From Pseudaquabacterium terrae (GTDB taxonomy: Bacteria; Pseudomonadota; Gammaproteobacteria; Burkholderiales; Burkholderiaceae_C): 64,000 nt of DNA. The first letter of the stretch is position 1; each line of letters begins with the position of its first letter. The position numbers were made by a program, and so were the translations under genes. Where the stretch lies: contig NZ_JABRWJ010000002.1 in assembly GCF_013266755.1 (NCBI RefSeq), positions 372,001 to 436,000 of the forward strand, read 5' to 3'. Shown piece after piece: positions 9,363 through 17,810 of this stretch. The notes beneath the pieces were generated by a model that saw only the letters and a list, made by a program, of their open reading frames with translations, was not told the origin of the DNA and ran no database searches.

Positions 9363-10392
9363 CCACGGCCCCGGCGTTCGGGTCGTTCGGGTCGTGGTCC
9401 TTGGACGTGATTTTGACGAGGTCTTCGCGCTTGACGCCGAGCCACATCGCAATGGCGGCGGCGACGAAGACCGAGGAATAGATGCCGAACAGGATGCCGA
9501 TGGTCAGCGCCACCGCGAAGTAGTGCAGCGTCGGGCCACCGAAGAACAGCATCGACAGCACCATCAGCTGCGTGCAGCCGTGCGTGATGATGGTGCGGCT
9601 GATCGTGCTGGTGATCGCGTGATCGATGACCTGCGGCGTGTCGAGCTTGCGCCAGCGCCGGAATGCCTCGCGGATCCGGTCGAAGATGACCACCGATTCG
9701 TTGACCGAGTAGCCCAGCACCGCCAGCACCGCCGCCAGCACCGCCAGCGAGAACTCCCATTGGAAGAAGGCGAAGAAGCCGAGGATGATGATCACGTCGT
9801 GCAGGTTGGCGATGATCGCGGCGACCGAGAACTTCCATTCGAAGCGGAACGCCAGGTAGACCATGATGCCGATGACGACGAAGGCCAGCGCCTTCGCGCC
9901 GTCGGCGGCCAGTTCGGAGCCGACCGCCGGGCCGACGAACTCGGTGCGCGACAGCTTCACCGGCTCGCCGCCGTCGGCCGTGGTGCACGACGGGCGCGTC
10001 ACCTGCTCGCCTTGCGGCGTCGTGTAGCTCCTGGCGGACACCGTGCCCTTCTCGGCGGCGCACAGCGCGGCGAAAGCGCGCGACGCGACATCGGCCTGCT
10101 TGACGTCGGCGCGCACCGGCAGCCGCACCATCACGTCGCGCGAGGTGCCGAAGGTCTGCACCTGCACCTCGCCGAGGTTCAGCTGCTCGATCGCGTGCCG
10201 CGTCTTTTCGAGGTTGGCGGACTGGGTGTAGGCGACCTCGAGCACCGTGCCGCCGGTGAACTCGATCGACAGGTGCAGCCCGCGCGTCGCGAGGAAGAAC
10301 ACCGCCGCTGCGAAGGTCAGGAACGAGACGATGTTGAAGATCAGCGCATGCCGCATGAACGGGATGTCGCGCTGGATGCGGAAGAATTCCAT
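9358..10392 (-). CDS. secF: Protein translocase subunit SecF
   Basis: 344 residues, six TM segments expected. SecF works with SecD in the SecDF-YajC complex, using the proton gradient to pull exported proteins through SecYEG. Visible signatures are IEFTGGT (about 43-49) after TM1, the periplasmic P4-type domain (about 55-165) and the conserved RFEWKFS and SVNESVVIFDRIRE (about 225-240) segments. The C-terminus ends in a short DPNDPN repeat. The start at 10392 is 12 bp after the secD stop. Expression is coupled to yajC-secD. Confidence 0.97.
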   Translation of the reverse strand: MEFFRIQRDIPFMRHALIFNIVSFLTFAAAVFFLATRGLHLSIEFTGGTVLEVAYTQSANLEKTRHAIEQLNLGEVQVQTFGTSRDVMVRLPVRADVKQADVASRAFAALCAAEKGTVSARSYTTPQGEQVTRPSCTTADGGEPVKLSRTEFVGPAVGSELAADGAKALAFVVIGIMVYLAFRFEWKFSVAAIIANLHDVIIILGFFAFFQWEFSLAVLAAVLAVLGYSVNESVVIFDRIREAFRRWRKLDTPQVIDHAITSTISRTIITHGCTQLMVLSMLFFGGPTLHYFAVALTIGILFGIYSSVFVAAAIAMWLGVKREDLVKITSKDHDPNDPNAGAVV

Positions 10393-10404
10393 CGAGCGTC
10401 CTTG

Positions 10405-12312
10405 TCAGGCCTTGGCCACCGGTTCGCCGCCGTTCGTGCTGCTGGCCGGCTCGACCGCCGGCTTCCAGACCTGGCCGATCGACACCGCCTTCAGCTTCTT
10501 CTGCCGGCCGTACCAGAGGTTCACCAGGCCGCGCGAGAACATCACGGCCGAGAACATCGAGGTCAGGATGCCCAGGCAGTGCACGACCGCGAAGCCGCGC
10601 ACGAAGCCCGAGCCGAAGGTCAGCAGCGCGACGCCGGCGATCAGCGTCGTGATGTTCGAATCGAGGATCGTCGCGAAGGCGCGCTCGTAGCCGGTCGAGA
10701 TTGCCGCCTGCGGACTGGCGCCGCCGCGCAGCTCCTCGCGCACGCGTTCGTTGATCAGCACGTTGGCGTCGATTGCCATGCCCAGCGTCAGCGCAATGGC
10801 CGCGATGCCCGGCAGGGTCAGCGTCGCCTGCAGCATCGACAGCAGGGCCACCAGCAGCAGCAGGTTGAAGCCCAGTGCCAGCGTCGAGAACATGCCGAAC
10901 AGCAGGTAGTAGCCGCACATGAAGAGGGCGATCGCCGCGAAGCCGTAGGCCACGCTGCGGAAGCCCTTGTCGATGTTGTCGGCGCCCAGCGTCGGGCCGA
11001 TCGTGCGCTCCTCGATGATCTCCATCGGCGCGGCCAGCGAGCCGGCGCGCAGCAGCAGCGCGGTGTCGGCGGCCTCGGTGGTGGTCATGCGGCCCGAGAT
11101 CTGGACCCGGCCGCCGCCGATCTCGCCGCGGATCACCGGCGCGGTGACGACCTCGCCCTTGTTCTTCTCGAACAGCAGGATCGCCATGCGCTTGCCGACG
11201 TTCTCGCGCGTGACATCGCGGAAGATGCGCGCGCCCTTGGCGTCCAGCGTCAGGTGCACCGCGGGCTCGCTCTGGTTCTGGCCGTCGAAGCCGGGCTGCG
11301 CATCGGTGAGGTTCTCGCCGGTCAGCACGACCTGGCGGAAGACGATGATCGGCTGGCCGTCGCGCTCCAGGTAGCGCTCGCTGCCGAAGGGCACCGGCGC
11401 CGCGCCGCGCAGCGCCTCGAGCGCTTCGGTCGAGGTGTTGACCATGCGCACTTCGAGCGTCGCCGTGCGGCCGATGATGGCCTTGGCGCGCGCCGTGTCC
11501 TGCACGCCGGGCAACTGCACGACCACACGGTCGGCGCCCTGCTGCTGGATCACCGGCTCGTTGGTGCCGAGCTCGTTGACGCGGTTGTGCAGCGTGGTGA
11601 TGTTCTGCTTCAGCGCCGCTTCCTGCACCTTGCGCGCGGCTTCCGGCTTCAGCGTGCCGGTGAGCTTGAATTCGCTGCCTTCGGCGGCCTCGATCCACTG
11701 CAGGTCGGGCAACTGATCGGCGAGCACCGCTTGCGCCTGCACCAGCAGCGGCCGCTCGCGGAAGCGCACGGCAACGTCGTTGCCTTCGCGCGAGATGCCG
11801 GCGTGGCGGATGTTCTTGTCGCGCAGCAGCGTGCGCGCGTCGGCGGCGAAGGATTCGGCCTTCTTGGTCAGCGCGCCCTTCATGTCGACCTGCATCAGGA
11901 AGTGCACGCCGCCGCGCAGGTCCAGGCCCAGGTACATCGGCAGGGCGCGCACGCTCGCGAGCCAGGTCGGCGAACGGCTCAGCAGGTTCAGCGCGACGGT
12001 GTAGCTCGGCTCTTCGGGGTTGCTGTTGAGCGCCTTCGACAGCGCTTCCTTGGCCCTCTGCTGCACATCGAGATCGGCCAAGCGCGCCTTGATCGAGGTG
12101 CCTTCGAGCTGCACGAAATCAGGCTTGATGCCGGCCTCCGCCAGCACGGCCTGGATGCGAGTGACCAGCGCCGCATCGACCTTGATCGTGGCCTTCGCGC
12201 TCGAGACCTGGACGGCCGGCGCTTCGCCGAAAAGATTGGGCAGGGTGTAGAGCAGCCCGATCACCAGCGTGATGCCGAGGATCAGGTATTTCCACCAGGG
12301 GTAGCGGTTCAT
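10405..12312 (-). CDS. secD: Protein translocase subunit SecD
   Basis: 635 residues, close to E. coli SecD (615). It is an RND-family inner-membrane protein with a large periplasmic domain that drives late steps of Sec export. The first TM is MNRYPWWKYLILGITLVIG. LGLDLRGGVHFLMQVD (about 128-145) is the conserved D1 motif, and the TM4 region includes GMAIDANVLINERVREEL (about 515-532) with the key Asp. The start at 12312 begins with the typical MNRYP. It is 52 bp downstream of yajC. Confidence 0.97.
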   Translation of the reverse strand: MNRYPWWKYLILGITLVIGLLYTLPNLFGEAPAVQVSSAKATIKVDAALVTRIQAVLAEAGIKPDFVQLEGTSIKARLADLDVQQRAKEALSKALNSNPEEPSYTVALNLLSRSPTWLASVRALPMYLGLDLRGGVHFLMQVDMKGALTKKAESFAADARTLLRDKNIRHAGISREGNDVAVRFRERPLLVQAQAVLADQLPDLQWIEAAEGSEFKLTGTLKPEAARKVQEAALKQNITTLHNRVNELGTNEPVIQQQGADRVVVQLPGVQDTARAKAIIGRTATLEVRMVNTSTEALEALRGAAPVPFGSERYLERDGQPIIVFRQVVLTGENLTDAQPGFDGQNQSEPAVHLTLDAKGARIFRDVTRENVGKRMAILLFEKNKGEVVTAPVIRGEIGGGRVQISGRMTTTEAADTALLLRAGSLAAPMEIIEERTIGPTLGADNIDKGFRSVAYGFAAIALFMCGYYLLFGMFSTLALGFNLLLLVALLSMLQATLTLPGIAAIALTLGMAIDANVLINERVREELRGGASPQAAISTGYERAFATILDSNITTLIAGVALLTFGSGFVRGFAVVHCLGILTSMFSAVMFSRGLVNLWYGRQKKLKAVSIGQVWKPAVEPASSTNGGEPVAKA

Positions 12313-12364
12313 GAGGCTTCCTCGGCCACGCCGGCGCGCCGCAGCGGCGCCGGCGCTTCAGCGG

Positions 12365-12691
12365 TTACTTGCCGTACGTGCCCTTCGGCAGCACCTGGAC
12401 CACGGCGCTGCGCTGCATCTGCAGCTCGACGCCGTTGGCGACCTCGACGTGCACGAAGCTGTCGCCGATCTTGGAAATGCGCCCGATCAGGCCGCCGGAG
12501 GTGACCACCTCGTCGCCCTTGGCGAGCGCCTCGATCATCGACTTGTGCTCCTTTTGCCGCTTCATCTGCGGACGGATCATGATGAAGTAGAGCACCACGA
12601 ACATCAGCACCAGCGGCAGCAGGCTCATCAGGCCCGAGGAGTCGCCACCCGCGGCCGGGGCGGTCTGGGCAAAGGCTTCGGAAATGAACAC
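12365..12691 (-). CDS. yajC: Preprotein translocase subunit YajC
   Basis: 108 residues from a GTG at 12691, preceded by an AAGGAAG ribosome site. YajC is the small single-TM partner of SecDF. The sequence has a short Ala-rich N-terminus, one TM (LMSLLPLVLMFVVLYFIMI, about 23-41), then RPQMKRQKEHKSM and the conserved GDEVVTSGGLIGRI motif (about 63-76). It heads the yajC-secD-secF operon. In many proteobacteria tgt and queA precede yajC; neither is here. Confidence 0.96.
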   Translation of the reverse strand: MFISEAFAQTAPAAGGDSSGLMSLLPLVLMFVVLYFIMIRPQMKRQKEHKSMIEALAKGDEVVTSGGLIGRISKIGDSFVHVEVANGVELQMQRSAVVQVLPKGTYGK

Positions 12692-12748
12692 GATCGTCTT
12701 CCTTCTTTACGGAGTTGCCGCGCCCGTCAGGCGCCGGGCAAACAGCGG

Positions 12749-12754
12749 ATTCTA
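12749..12754 (-). promoter_or_regulatory. -10 box of the yajC-secD-secF operon
   Basis: TAGAAT on the minus strand lies 57 nt before the yajC GTG and is the only consensus-like -10 in the 131-bp gap after the thioredoxin gene. The leader after it contains a GC-rich inverted repeat (GCCCG ... CGGGC). No -35 match was seen. Confidence 0.4.
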
Positions 12755-12822
12755 TGTGGCGGCATCGGGCCGCTCGGGGCTGAGCGCACGGGCGCCGCTT
12801 CAGGCGGCGGGCCTCGAAAGAC

Positions 12823-13770
12823 TCAGAACAAGGCCATGCTGAGCTTGCGCCGGTACTGGTCGATCAGCGGATCGCTCGGCGCGGCCTGAGCCTTGCCGGT
12901 GACTTCGAGCGCGCCCTTGGCCGCTTCGGCAGCCGGCTTGGGCGCCGGCTTGCTCATCAGCTCGAGGATCGCGACATAGGTCTTGCGCGCGAGCTCGTCG
13001 TTCCAGGCCTTGTCGCGCATCACGATCTCGAGCAGCGCGTCCATCGCGTCGGTGAAACGGCTGGCCGCGAAGTGCGTCTGCGCCAGCTCGAAGCGCGCGT
13101 CGAAATCGCGCCGGTTGGCGTCGATGGCTGCGGCCAGGGCCTGCGGCGGGCGGGCTTGCGCCGCTTTCTCGCAGGCGTCGAGCCAATGGCCGAGCGCTGC
13201 GATGCGCGCGTCGAGCAGCGCCTTGCCGGCCACCGGCGCCCAGGCCTGGCGGGCCTGCGCGACGTGGCCGGACTCGATCAGGCGCTTGACGTAATCGCAG
13301 CGCGCGGCGTCGTTGGCCGGGTCGATCGCCACCGCCTGCTGCAGCCGGTCCAGCGCGGCATCGCTGTCGCCTTCGGCCTCCAGTTGCTCCGCCGCTTCGG
13401 CTTCGGCTTCGGCTTCGGCATCGAGCGCCTCGGCACTCGGCACGTGACGATCGAGGAACTCGCGGATCTGCGCCTCGGGCAGCGCACCGACGAAGCCGTC
13501 GATCGGCTGGCCCTTGTCGAACAGCACGCAGAAGGGGATCGAGCGCACGCCGAAGGCCTGGCTCAGCTGGCCGGCGATCTCGGGCTGGTCGTCGCTGTTG
13601 AGCTTGACCAGCTTGAAGCGTCCGTCGTAGGCCTGCTCGACCTTCTCGAGCAGGGGCCCCAGCGTGCGGCACGGGCCGCACCAGGGCGCCCAGATGTCCA
13701 GCAGCACCGGCTGCTGCATCGACGCCTGGATCAGGTCGGCCTCGAAGTTCTGCAAAGTGATGTCGTTCAT
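12823..13770 (-). CDS. YbbN/CnoX-like thioredoxin with C-terminal TPR region
   Basis: 315 residues from the ATG at 13770. Residues 1-110 are a thioredoxin fold with an intact WCGPC active site (WAPWCGPCRTLGPLLEKVEQ, about 27-47) and the cis-Pro loop VRSIPFCVLF. An acidic linker rich in Ala-Glu repeats (about 118-133) leads into helical TPR-like repeats (about 135-300), as in E. coli YbbN (CnoX), a holdase that protects proteins from oxidation and hands them to GroEL. Unlike E. coli CnoX (SXXC), both Cys are present, so thiol redox activity is plausible. It is divergent from purE. Confidence 0.88.
   Translation of the reverse strand: MNDITLQNFEADLIQASMQQPVLLDIWAPWCGPCRTLGPLLEKVEQAYDGRFKLVKLNSDDQPEIAGQLSQAFGVRSIPFCVLFDKGQPIDGFVGALPEAQIREFLDRHVPSAEALDAEAEAEAEAAEQLEAEGDSDAALDRLQQAVAIDPANDAARCDYVKRLIESGHVAQARQAWAPVAGKALLDARIAALGHWLDACEKAAQARPPQALAAAIDANRRDFDARFELAQTHFAASRFTDAMDALLEIVMRDKAWNDELARKTYVAILELMSKPAPKPAAEAAKGALEVTGKAQAAPSDPLIDQYRRKLSMALF
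13395..13418. repeat. In-frame hexanucleotide repeat in the thioredoxin linker
   Basis: The unit CTTCGG occurs four times in tandem. Read on the minus strand it encodes the alternating Ala-Glu part of the acidic linker. Because the unit is two codons long, copy-number change would alter linker length without breaking the frame. Confidence 0.8.
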
Positions 13771-13829
13771 GGTGATCTTGTCGAGAGGTCTGCGTGTCGG
13801 TCGGCCCGGGGCAGGTGGGGGTCGCCGCC

Positions 13830-13835
13830 TACAAT
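13830..13835 (+). promoter_or_regulatory. -10 box for purE-purK-sua5
   Basis: TACAAT lies 33 nt before the GTG start of purE in the 98-bp divergent region with the thioredoxin gene. It matches the TACAAT form of -10 seen several times in this window. No clear -35 was found. No purine-type PurR operator was recognised. Confidence 0.4.
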
Positions 13836-13868
13836 CCAAGGCTTTGCCCATCTGTGTCGGAGTCTGCT

Positions 13869-14405
13869 GTGCCCAGCCCCACGTCGCCTGATCTCCCGCC
13901 CGGCCAGCATGCAGGCGCCGAGCCGCTCGTCGGTGTGCTGATGGGCTCGTCCAGCGACTGGGAGACCCTGCAGCAGGCGGCAGCGATTCTCGCCGAGTTT
14001 GGCGTGGCGCATGAATGCCGCGTCGTCTCGGCACACCGCATGCCCGACGACATGTTCGCCTACGCCGAAGCCGCGGCCGGGCGCGGATTGAAGGCGATCA
14101 TCGCCGGCGCCGGCGGCGCGGCGCACCTGCCGGGCATGCTGGCGGCCAAGACCACGGTGCCGGTGCTCGGCGTGCCGGTGGCAAGCCGGCACCTGAGCGG
14201 CGTCGACTCGCTGCACTCGATCGTCCAGATGCCCAAGGGCATCCCCGTCGCGACCTTCGCGATCGGTGCCGCCGGCGCGGCCAATGCCGCGCTGTTTGCC
14301 GTCGCGATGCTGGCCAACGAGAACCCGGCGCTGCGCGCGCAGCTCGACGCCTTCCGCGCCCGCCAGACCGAGGCCGCGCGGGCGATGAGCGCGGAGCTCA
14401 AATGA
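13869..14405 (+). CDS. purE: 5-(carboxyamino)imidazole ribonucleotide mutase PurE
   Basis: 178 residues from a GTG at 13869, chosen because GGAG lies at 13859-13862 with a 6-nt spacer. PurE converts N5-CAIR to CAIR in purine synthesis. The class I motif [16 protein letters not shown] (about 26-41) and the catalytic [10 protein letters not shown] segment with its His (about 61-70) are intact, followed by [16 protein letters not shown]. The first 20 or so residues are a Pro-rich extension compared with E. coli PurE (169). Its stop overlaps the purK start (ATGA). Confidence 0.95.
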   Translation: MPSPTSPDLPPGQHAGAEPLVGVLMGSSSDWETLQQAAAILAEFGVAHECRVVSAHRMPDDMFAYAEAAAGRGLKAIIAGAGGAAHLPGMLAAKTTVPVLGVPVASRHLSGVDSLHSIVQMPKGIPVATFAIGAAGAANAALFAVAMLANENPALRAQLDAFRARQTEAARAMSAELK

Positions 14406-15562
14406 ATGAAACGCTGCAGCCCGGCGCGACGCTCGGCGTGATGGGCGGCGGCCAGCTCGGCCGCATGTTCGTGCATGCGGCGCAGTCGCTCGGTTACGAG
14501 ACGGTGGTGCTCGATCCCGATGCCGGCGCGCCGGCCGGCGTCGTTGCGCAGCACCAGGTGCGCGCGGGTTACCTGGACGAGGCCGGCCTGGCCGAGCTCG
14601 CGCGCCGCTGCGATGCGATCAGCACCGAGTTCGAGAACGTGCCGGCCGAGGCGTTGCGCCAGTTGGCCGAACGGCGGCCGGTCGCGCCGGGGGCGGCCGC
14701 CGTCGCCGTGTGCCAGGACCGCGCCGACGAGAAGGCGCAGTTCGTGCGCTGCGGCGTGCCCTGTGCGCCGCATGCCCTGATCACCGATGCCGCGCAGCTC
14801 GCCGCGGTGCCCGACGCGCTGCTGCCCGGCATCCTGAAGACCGCCCGCATGGGCTACGACGGCAAGGGCCAGGCCAGCGTCGCCGACCGTGCCGCGCTGC
14901 AGGCCGCCTGGGCGCACTTGGGGCACGTGCCCTGCGTGCTCGAGCAGCGGCTGCCGCTGCGCCACGAGCTCAGCGTGATCGTCGCCCGCAATGCCGGCGG
15001 GGAGCTGGTCAACCTGCCGGTGCAGCAGAACCTGCACCGCGACGGCATCCTCGCGGTGACGCAGGTGCCGGCGCCCGACATCGCGCCGGCGCTGCAGCAG
15101 CAGGCGGTGGCCGCAGCGCGCGAGGTGGCTGCGGCGATGGACTATGTCGGCGTGCTCTGCGTCGAGTTCTTCGTGCTGCAGGACGGCCGGCTGGTGGCCA
15201 ACGAGATGGCGCCGCGGCCGCACAACTCGGGCCACTACTCGATCGATGCCTGCGATGTCAGCCAGTTCGAGCTGCAGGTGCGCACGCTGGCCGGGCTGCC
15301 GTTGGTCGAGCCGCGGCTGCACTCGCCGGCGGTGATGCTGAACCTGCTCGGCGACCTGTGGTTCGATGCCGCCGACAGCGCCCGCACGCCGCCGTGGGAT
15401 GCCGTGCTGGCCCTGCCTGGCGTGCACCTGCACCTGTATGGCAAGACCGATGCGCGGCGCGGCCGCAAGATGGGCCACCTGACGGTGACCGCGCCGACGG
15501 CCGCCGAGGCGCGCGCTGTCGCGCTGCGCGTCGCGGCGCTGCTGGGGCTCGCCGCCTTCTGA
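14402..15562 (+). CDS. purK: 5-(carboxyamino)imidazole ribonucleotide synthase PurK
   Basis: 386 residues. This ATP-grasp enzyme makes N5-CAIR from AIR, bicarbonate and ATP and passes it to PurE. The start has the [12 protein letters not shown] nucleotide-fold motif (about 12-23); [12 protein letters not shown] (about 145-156) and [25 protein letters not shown] (about 253-277) carry the ATP-grasp and substrate residues. The ATG overlaps the purE stop by 4 bp, so synthesis is coupled. Confidence 0.97.
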   Translation: MNETLQPGATLGVMGGGQLGRMFVHAAQSLGYETVVLDPDAGAPAGVVAQHQVRAGYLDEAGLAELARRCDAISTEFENVPAEALRQLAERRPVAPGAAAVAVCQDRADEKAQFVRCGVPCAPHALITDAAQLAAVPDALLPGILKTARMGYDGKGQASVADRAALQAAWAHLGHVPCVLEQRLPLRHELSVIVARNAGGELVNLPVQQNLHRDGILAVTQVPAPDIAPALQQQAVAAAREVAAAMDYVGVLCVEFFVLQDGRLVANEMAPRPHNSGHYSIDACDVSQFELQVRTLAGLPLVEPRLHSPAVMLNLLGDLWFDAADSARTPPWDAVLALPGVHLHLYGKTDARRGRKMGHLTVTAPTAAEARAVALRVAALLGLAAF

Positions 15563-15572
15563 ACTGCCCGCG

Positions 15573-16538
15573 ATGCCGATCCTCCGAGGCGACGATCCGG
15601 CCGCAGTGGCCGCCGCCGCCCGCTGTCTGGCCGACGGCGGGCTGGTCGGCATGCCGACCGAGACCGTCTACGGCCTTGCCGCACGCGCCGACGACGACCG
15701 CGCGGCCGCCGGCATCTTCGCCGCCAAGGGCCGGCCGGCCGACCATCCGCTGATCGTGCACGTCACCGACGTCGCGGCGGCGCGCAGCTTCGCGGCGCAC
15801 TGGCACGACACGGCGCAGCGCCTGGCCGCCGCCTTCTGGCCCGGCCCGGTGACGCTGATCGTGCCGCGTGCGGCCGGCCGTGGCAGCGCGGCCGCCGGCG
15901 GCCATCCGACGATCGGCCTGCGCTGCCCGGCGCATCCGGTGGCCCAGGCGCTGCTGCATGCGGCGGCGGCGCTCGGCGTGGCCGGTGTCGCGGCGCCGAG
16001 CGCGAACCGATTCGGTCGCGTCAGCCCGACGCTCGCCAGCCACGTCGCCGATGAGTTCGGGCCCGCGCTGCTGGTGCTCGACGGCGGGCCCTGCGCGGTG
16101 GGCATCGAATCGAGCATCGTCGACTGCTCGCGCGACGAGCCGGTGCTGCTGCGGCCTGGCTTGCTGACGCGCGAGCGCCTCGAAGCGGCGCTCGGCCGGC
16201 CGCTGCGCGAGCGCGATGCCGACGCACCGCGATCGTCCGGCGACCTGGCCTCGCACTACGCGCCCGCGGCGCGCGTGCGGCTGATCGCCGCGGACGCGCT
16301 TTACCGGGCCGACATGTTCGGCGCCGGCGTGGCGGTATATTCCCGCAGCCGCCCGGCCGGCGCCGATGCGGCGCTCTGGCGGGCCTTGCCGGACGATCCG
16401 GCGCGTGCCGCGCAGGACCTGTTCGCCGTGCTGCGCGCCTTCGACGGTGCTGGCGCCCGTGAAATCTGGGTCGAAGAACCGCCCGACCTGCCCGAATGGG
16501 AAGGGGTGCGCGATCGTTTGCGGCGTGCCGCCGCGTGA
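15573..16538 (+). CDS. tsaC: L-threonylcarbamoyladenylate synthase (Sua5 type)
   Basis: 321 residues. It makes threonylcarbamoyl-AMP from Thr, bicarbonate and ATP for the t6A37 tRNA modification. The YrdC domain (about 1-195) has the KxR-type signature PTETVYGLAA (about 28-37), KGRPADHPLIVHV and SAN...S. A C-terminal Sua5 domain (about 220-320) makes this the long Sua5 form rather than the short TsaC. It starts 10 bp after purK, so it rides in the purine operon. The partner TsaB is encoded at 21.6 kb; TsaD and TsaE are outside the window. Confidence 0.93.
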   Translation: MPILRGDDPAAVAAAARCLADGGLVGMPTETVYGLAARADDDRAAAGIFAAKGRPADHPLIVHVTDVAAARSFAAHWHDTAQRLAAAFWPGPVTLIVPRAAGRGSAAAGGHPTIGLRCPAHPVAQALLHAAAALGVAGVAAPSANRFGRVSPTLASHVADEFGPALLVLDGGPCAVGIESSIVDCSRDEPVLLRPGLLTRERLEAALGRPLRERDADAPRSSGDLASHYAPAARVRLIAADALYRADMFGAGVAVYSRSRPAGADAALWRALPDDPARAAQDLFAVLRAFDGAGAREIWVEEPPDLPEWEGVRDRLRRAAA

Positions 16539-16586
16539 GACCGACCGCTTGCCGCCTTCCGACCGCCTTCTGAGAGTGAGAGCCTG

Positions 16587-17582
16587 ATGATGTGTTCGAA
16601 ACAAGCGCGCCGCACCGGCTGGCGCATCGGGACCTTGGCCGCCGCGGCAATGGCGCTGTTGACGGCCTGCGGCGGCGGGACCTCGCAGATCGAGCCGTTC
16701 GCGCCCGGGCGCCTGATCGTCTTCGGTGACGAGAACAGCCTGATCGTCAGTGATGGCACCGGCAACGGCCGCAAGTACACCGTCAACGGCATGACCGGCG
16801 AGGCCCTGCCGCTGCGCGATTGCACGCTGAACCCGCTGTGGGTCGAGGCGCTGAGCAACCACTACGGCTTCGTCTTCGCCGAGTGCAACAAGGCCGCCGC
16901 GACGCCACGGGCCTTCATGCGCGCGAAGGCCGGCGCCAAGGTCGGCGACGCGACCGTGGGCATCGCGCAGCAGATCAGCGAACAGACGACGAGCGGAGGT
17001 GCCTTCAAGACGAACGACCTGGTCACCGTGATGCTCGGCTCGAACGACCTGATCGAGCTGTCCGAGCGCGTCATCGCCGGCACGCTGAGCGAAGGCGATG
17101 CGGTCGGCGAGGCGCGCCGGCGCGGCGCGCTGCTTGCCGAGCGCATCAACGGCCTGCTCGGCGCCGGCGCCCGGGCCATCGTCTCGACGGTGCCCGACAT
17201 GGGCGTGACGCCCTATGCGATCACCCTGAACAAGACCCGGGCCGGCGCGGCCGCGCGGCTGTCGAACCTGAGCTACGAGTTCAATGCGACGCTGCGCACG
17301 ACCATCGACCAGACGCGTTTCGACGGCCGCAACTACGGCCTGGTGCTGACCGACGACACGGTGTCGACGGTGTCTCGCTTCCCGGACAGCTTCGGCTACA
17401 GCAACGTGGTCGACGGTGTCTGCGCGGTGGCGCTGCCGAACTGCACCAGCGCCACGGCCGACCTGGTCAGCGGCGGCAATGCCGGGACCTACATGTGGGC
17501 CGACGATCGGCGCCTGGCGCCGCCGATGCATTCGCGCATCGGCTCGCAGGCGCTGACGCGCGCGATCAACAATCCGTTCTGA
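16587..17582 (+). CDS. SGNH/GDSL-like lipoprotein lacking canonical catalytic residues
   Basis: 331 residues. A lipoprotein signal peptide ends at LLTAC (Cys about residue 28). The fold signature of SGNH esterases is visible: block I VFGDENS (about 44-50), block III MLGSNDLIEL (about 148-157) with the Asn, and a C-terminal block. But block I reads GDE rather than GDS, so the nucleophilic Ser is missing, and the Asp-x-x-His of block V is replaced (WADDRRLAPPMH). It is therefore either an inactive relative or uses different residues. It sits 48 bp after sua5 and precedes an intact SGNH lipoprotein. Substrate unknown. Confidence 0.8.
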   Translation: MMCSKQARRTGWRIGTLAAAAMALLTACGGGTSQIEPFAPGRLIVFGDENSLIVSDGTGNGRKYTVNGMTGEALPLRDCTLNPLWVEALSNHYGFVFAECNKAAATPRAFMRAKAGAKVGDATVGIAQQISEQTTSGGAFKTNDLVTVMLGSNDLIELSERVIAGTLSEGDAVGEARRRGALLAERINGLLGAGARAIVSTVPDMGVTPYAITLNKTRAGAAARLSNLSYEFNATLRTTIDQTRFDGRNYGLVLTDDTVSTVSRFPDSFGYSNVVDGVCAVALPNCTSATADLVSGGNAGTYMWADDRRLAPPMHSRIGSQALTRAINNPF

Positions 17583-17585
17583 AAT

Positions 17586-17659
17586 GAAGCCCCCACGCTC
17601 ACTTCGTTCGCTGCCCCCCGAGGGGGCGCTCGGTCCCTTCGGAACGGCCGGGCGGGACT
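17586..17659 (+). repeat. Dispersed palindromic repeat, copy R1
   Basis: Begins GAAGCCCCCACGCTCACTTC and ends GAACGGCCGGGCGGGACT, with a central GC hairpin (CCCCC...GGGGG). Related copies are at 20025-20123 (inverted), 34741-34800 (inverted) and 29979-30047. It lies directly after the stop of the first SGNH gene, where it could also act as a transcription attenuator. Confidence 0.8.
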
Positions 17660-17744
17660 GTCGGCTGGGGTGCCGCCCCTAGGTTGGTTGCGGGAAAGCC
17701 CGCTGCAGCGCCGCCGAACCCCCCTCGTATAGTGCCCGGCTGAA

Positions 17745-17764
17745 AAACGAACGGTCGTTCGTTT
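17745..17764. promoter_or_regulatory. 20-bp operator-like perfect inverted repeat
   Basis: The sequence is AAACGAACG-GT-CGTTCGTTT: two perfectly complementary 9-nt arms around GT. This size and symmetry are typical of TetR-family operators. It lies 47 bp before the SGNH lipoprotein ATG at 17811 and just downstream of a TATAGT box at 17728-17733, a position suited to repression. No TetR gene is in the window, so the regulator is unknown. Confidence 0.6.
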
Positions 17765-17810
17765 CTTTTGTCGGCAGCGGGTTGCACGAGACCCGATTCG
17801 AGGGGAACAC

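Noticed and set aside
9316-12504. A 1062-codon open frame on the plus strand opposite secD-secF
   Set aside because: It is the antisense shadow of secD, secF and part of yajC; the translation is Arg/His/Gln-rich low-complexity sequence typical of high-GC reverse frames.
16587-17582. First SGNH gene as a pseudogene
   Set aside because: The frame is open for 331 codons with an intact signal peptide and several family blocks, so it is a full-length variant protein rather than a decayed gene.
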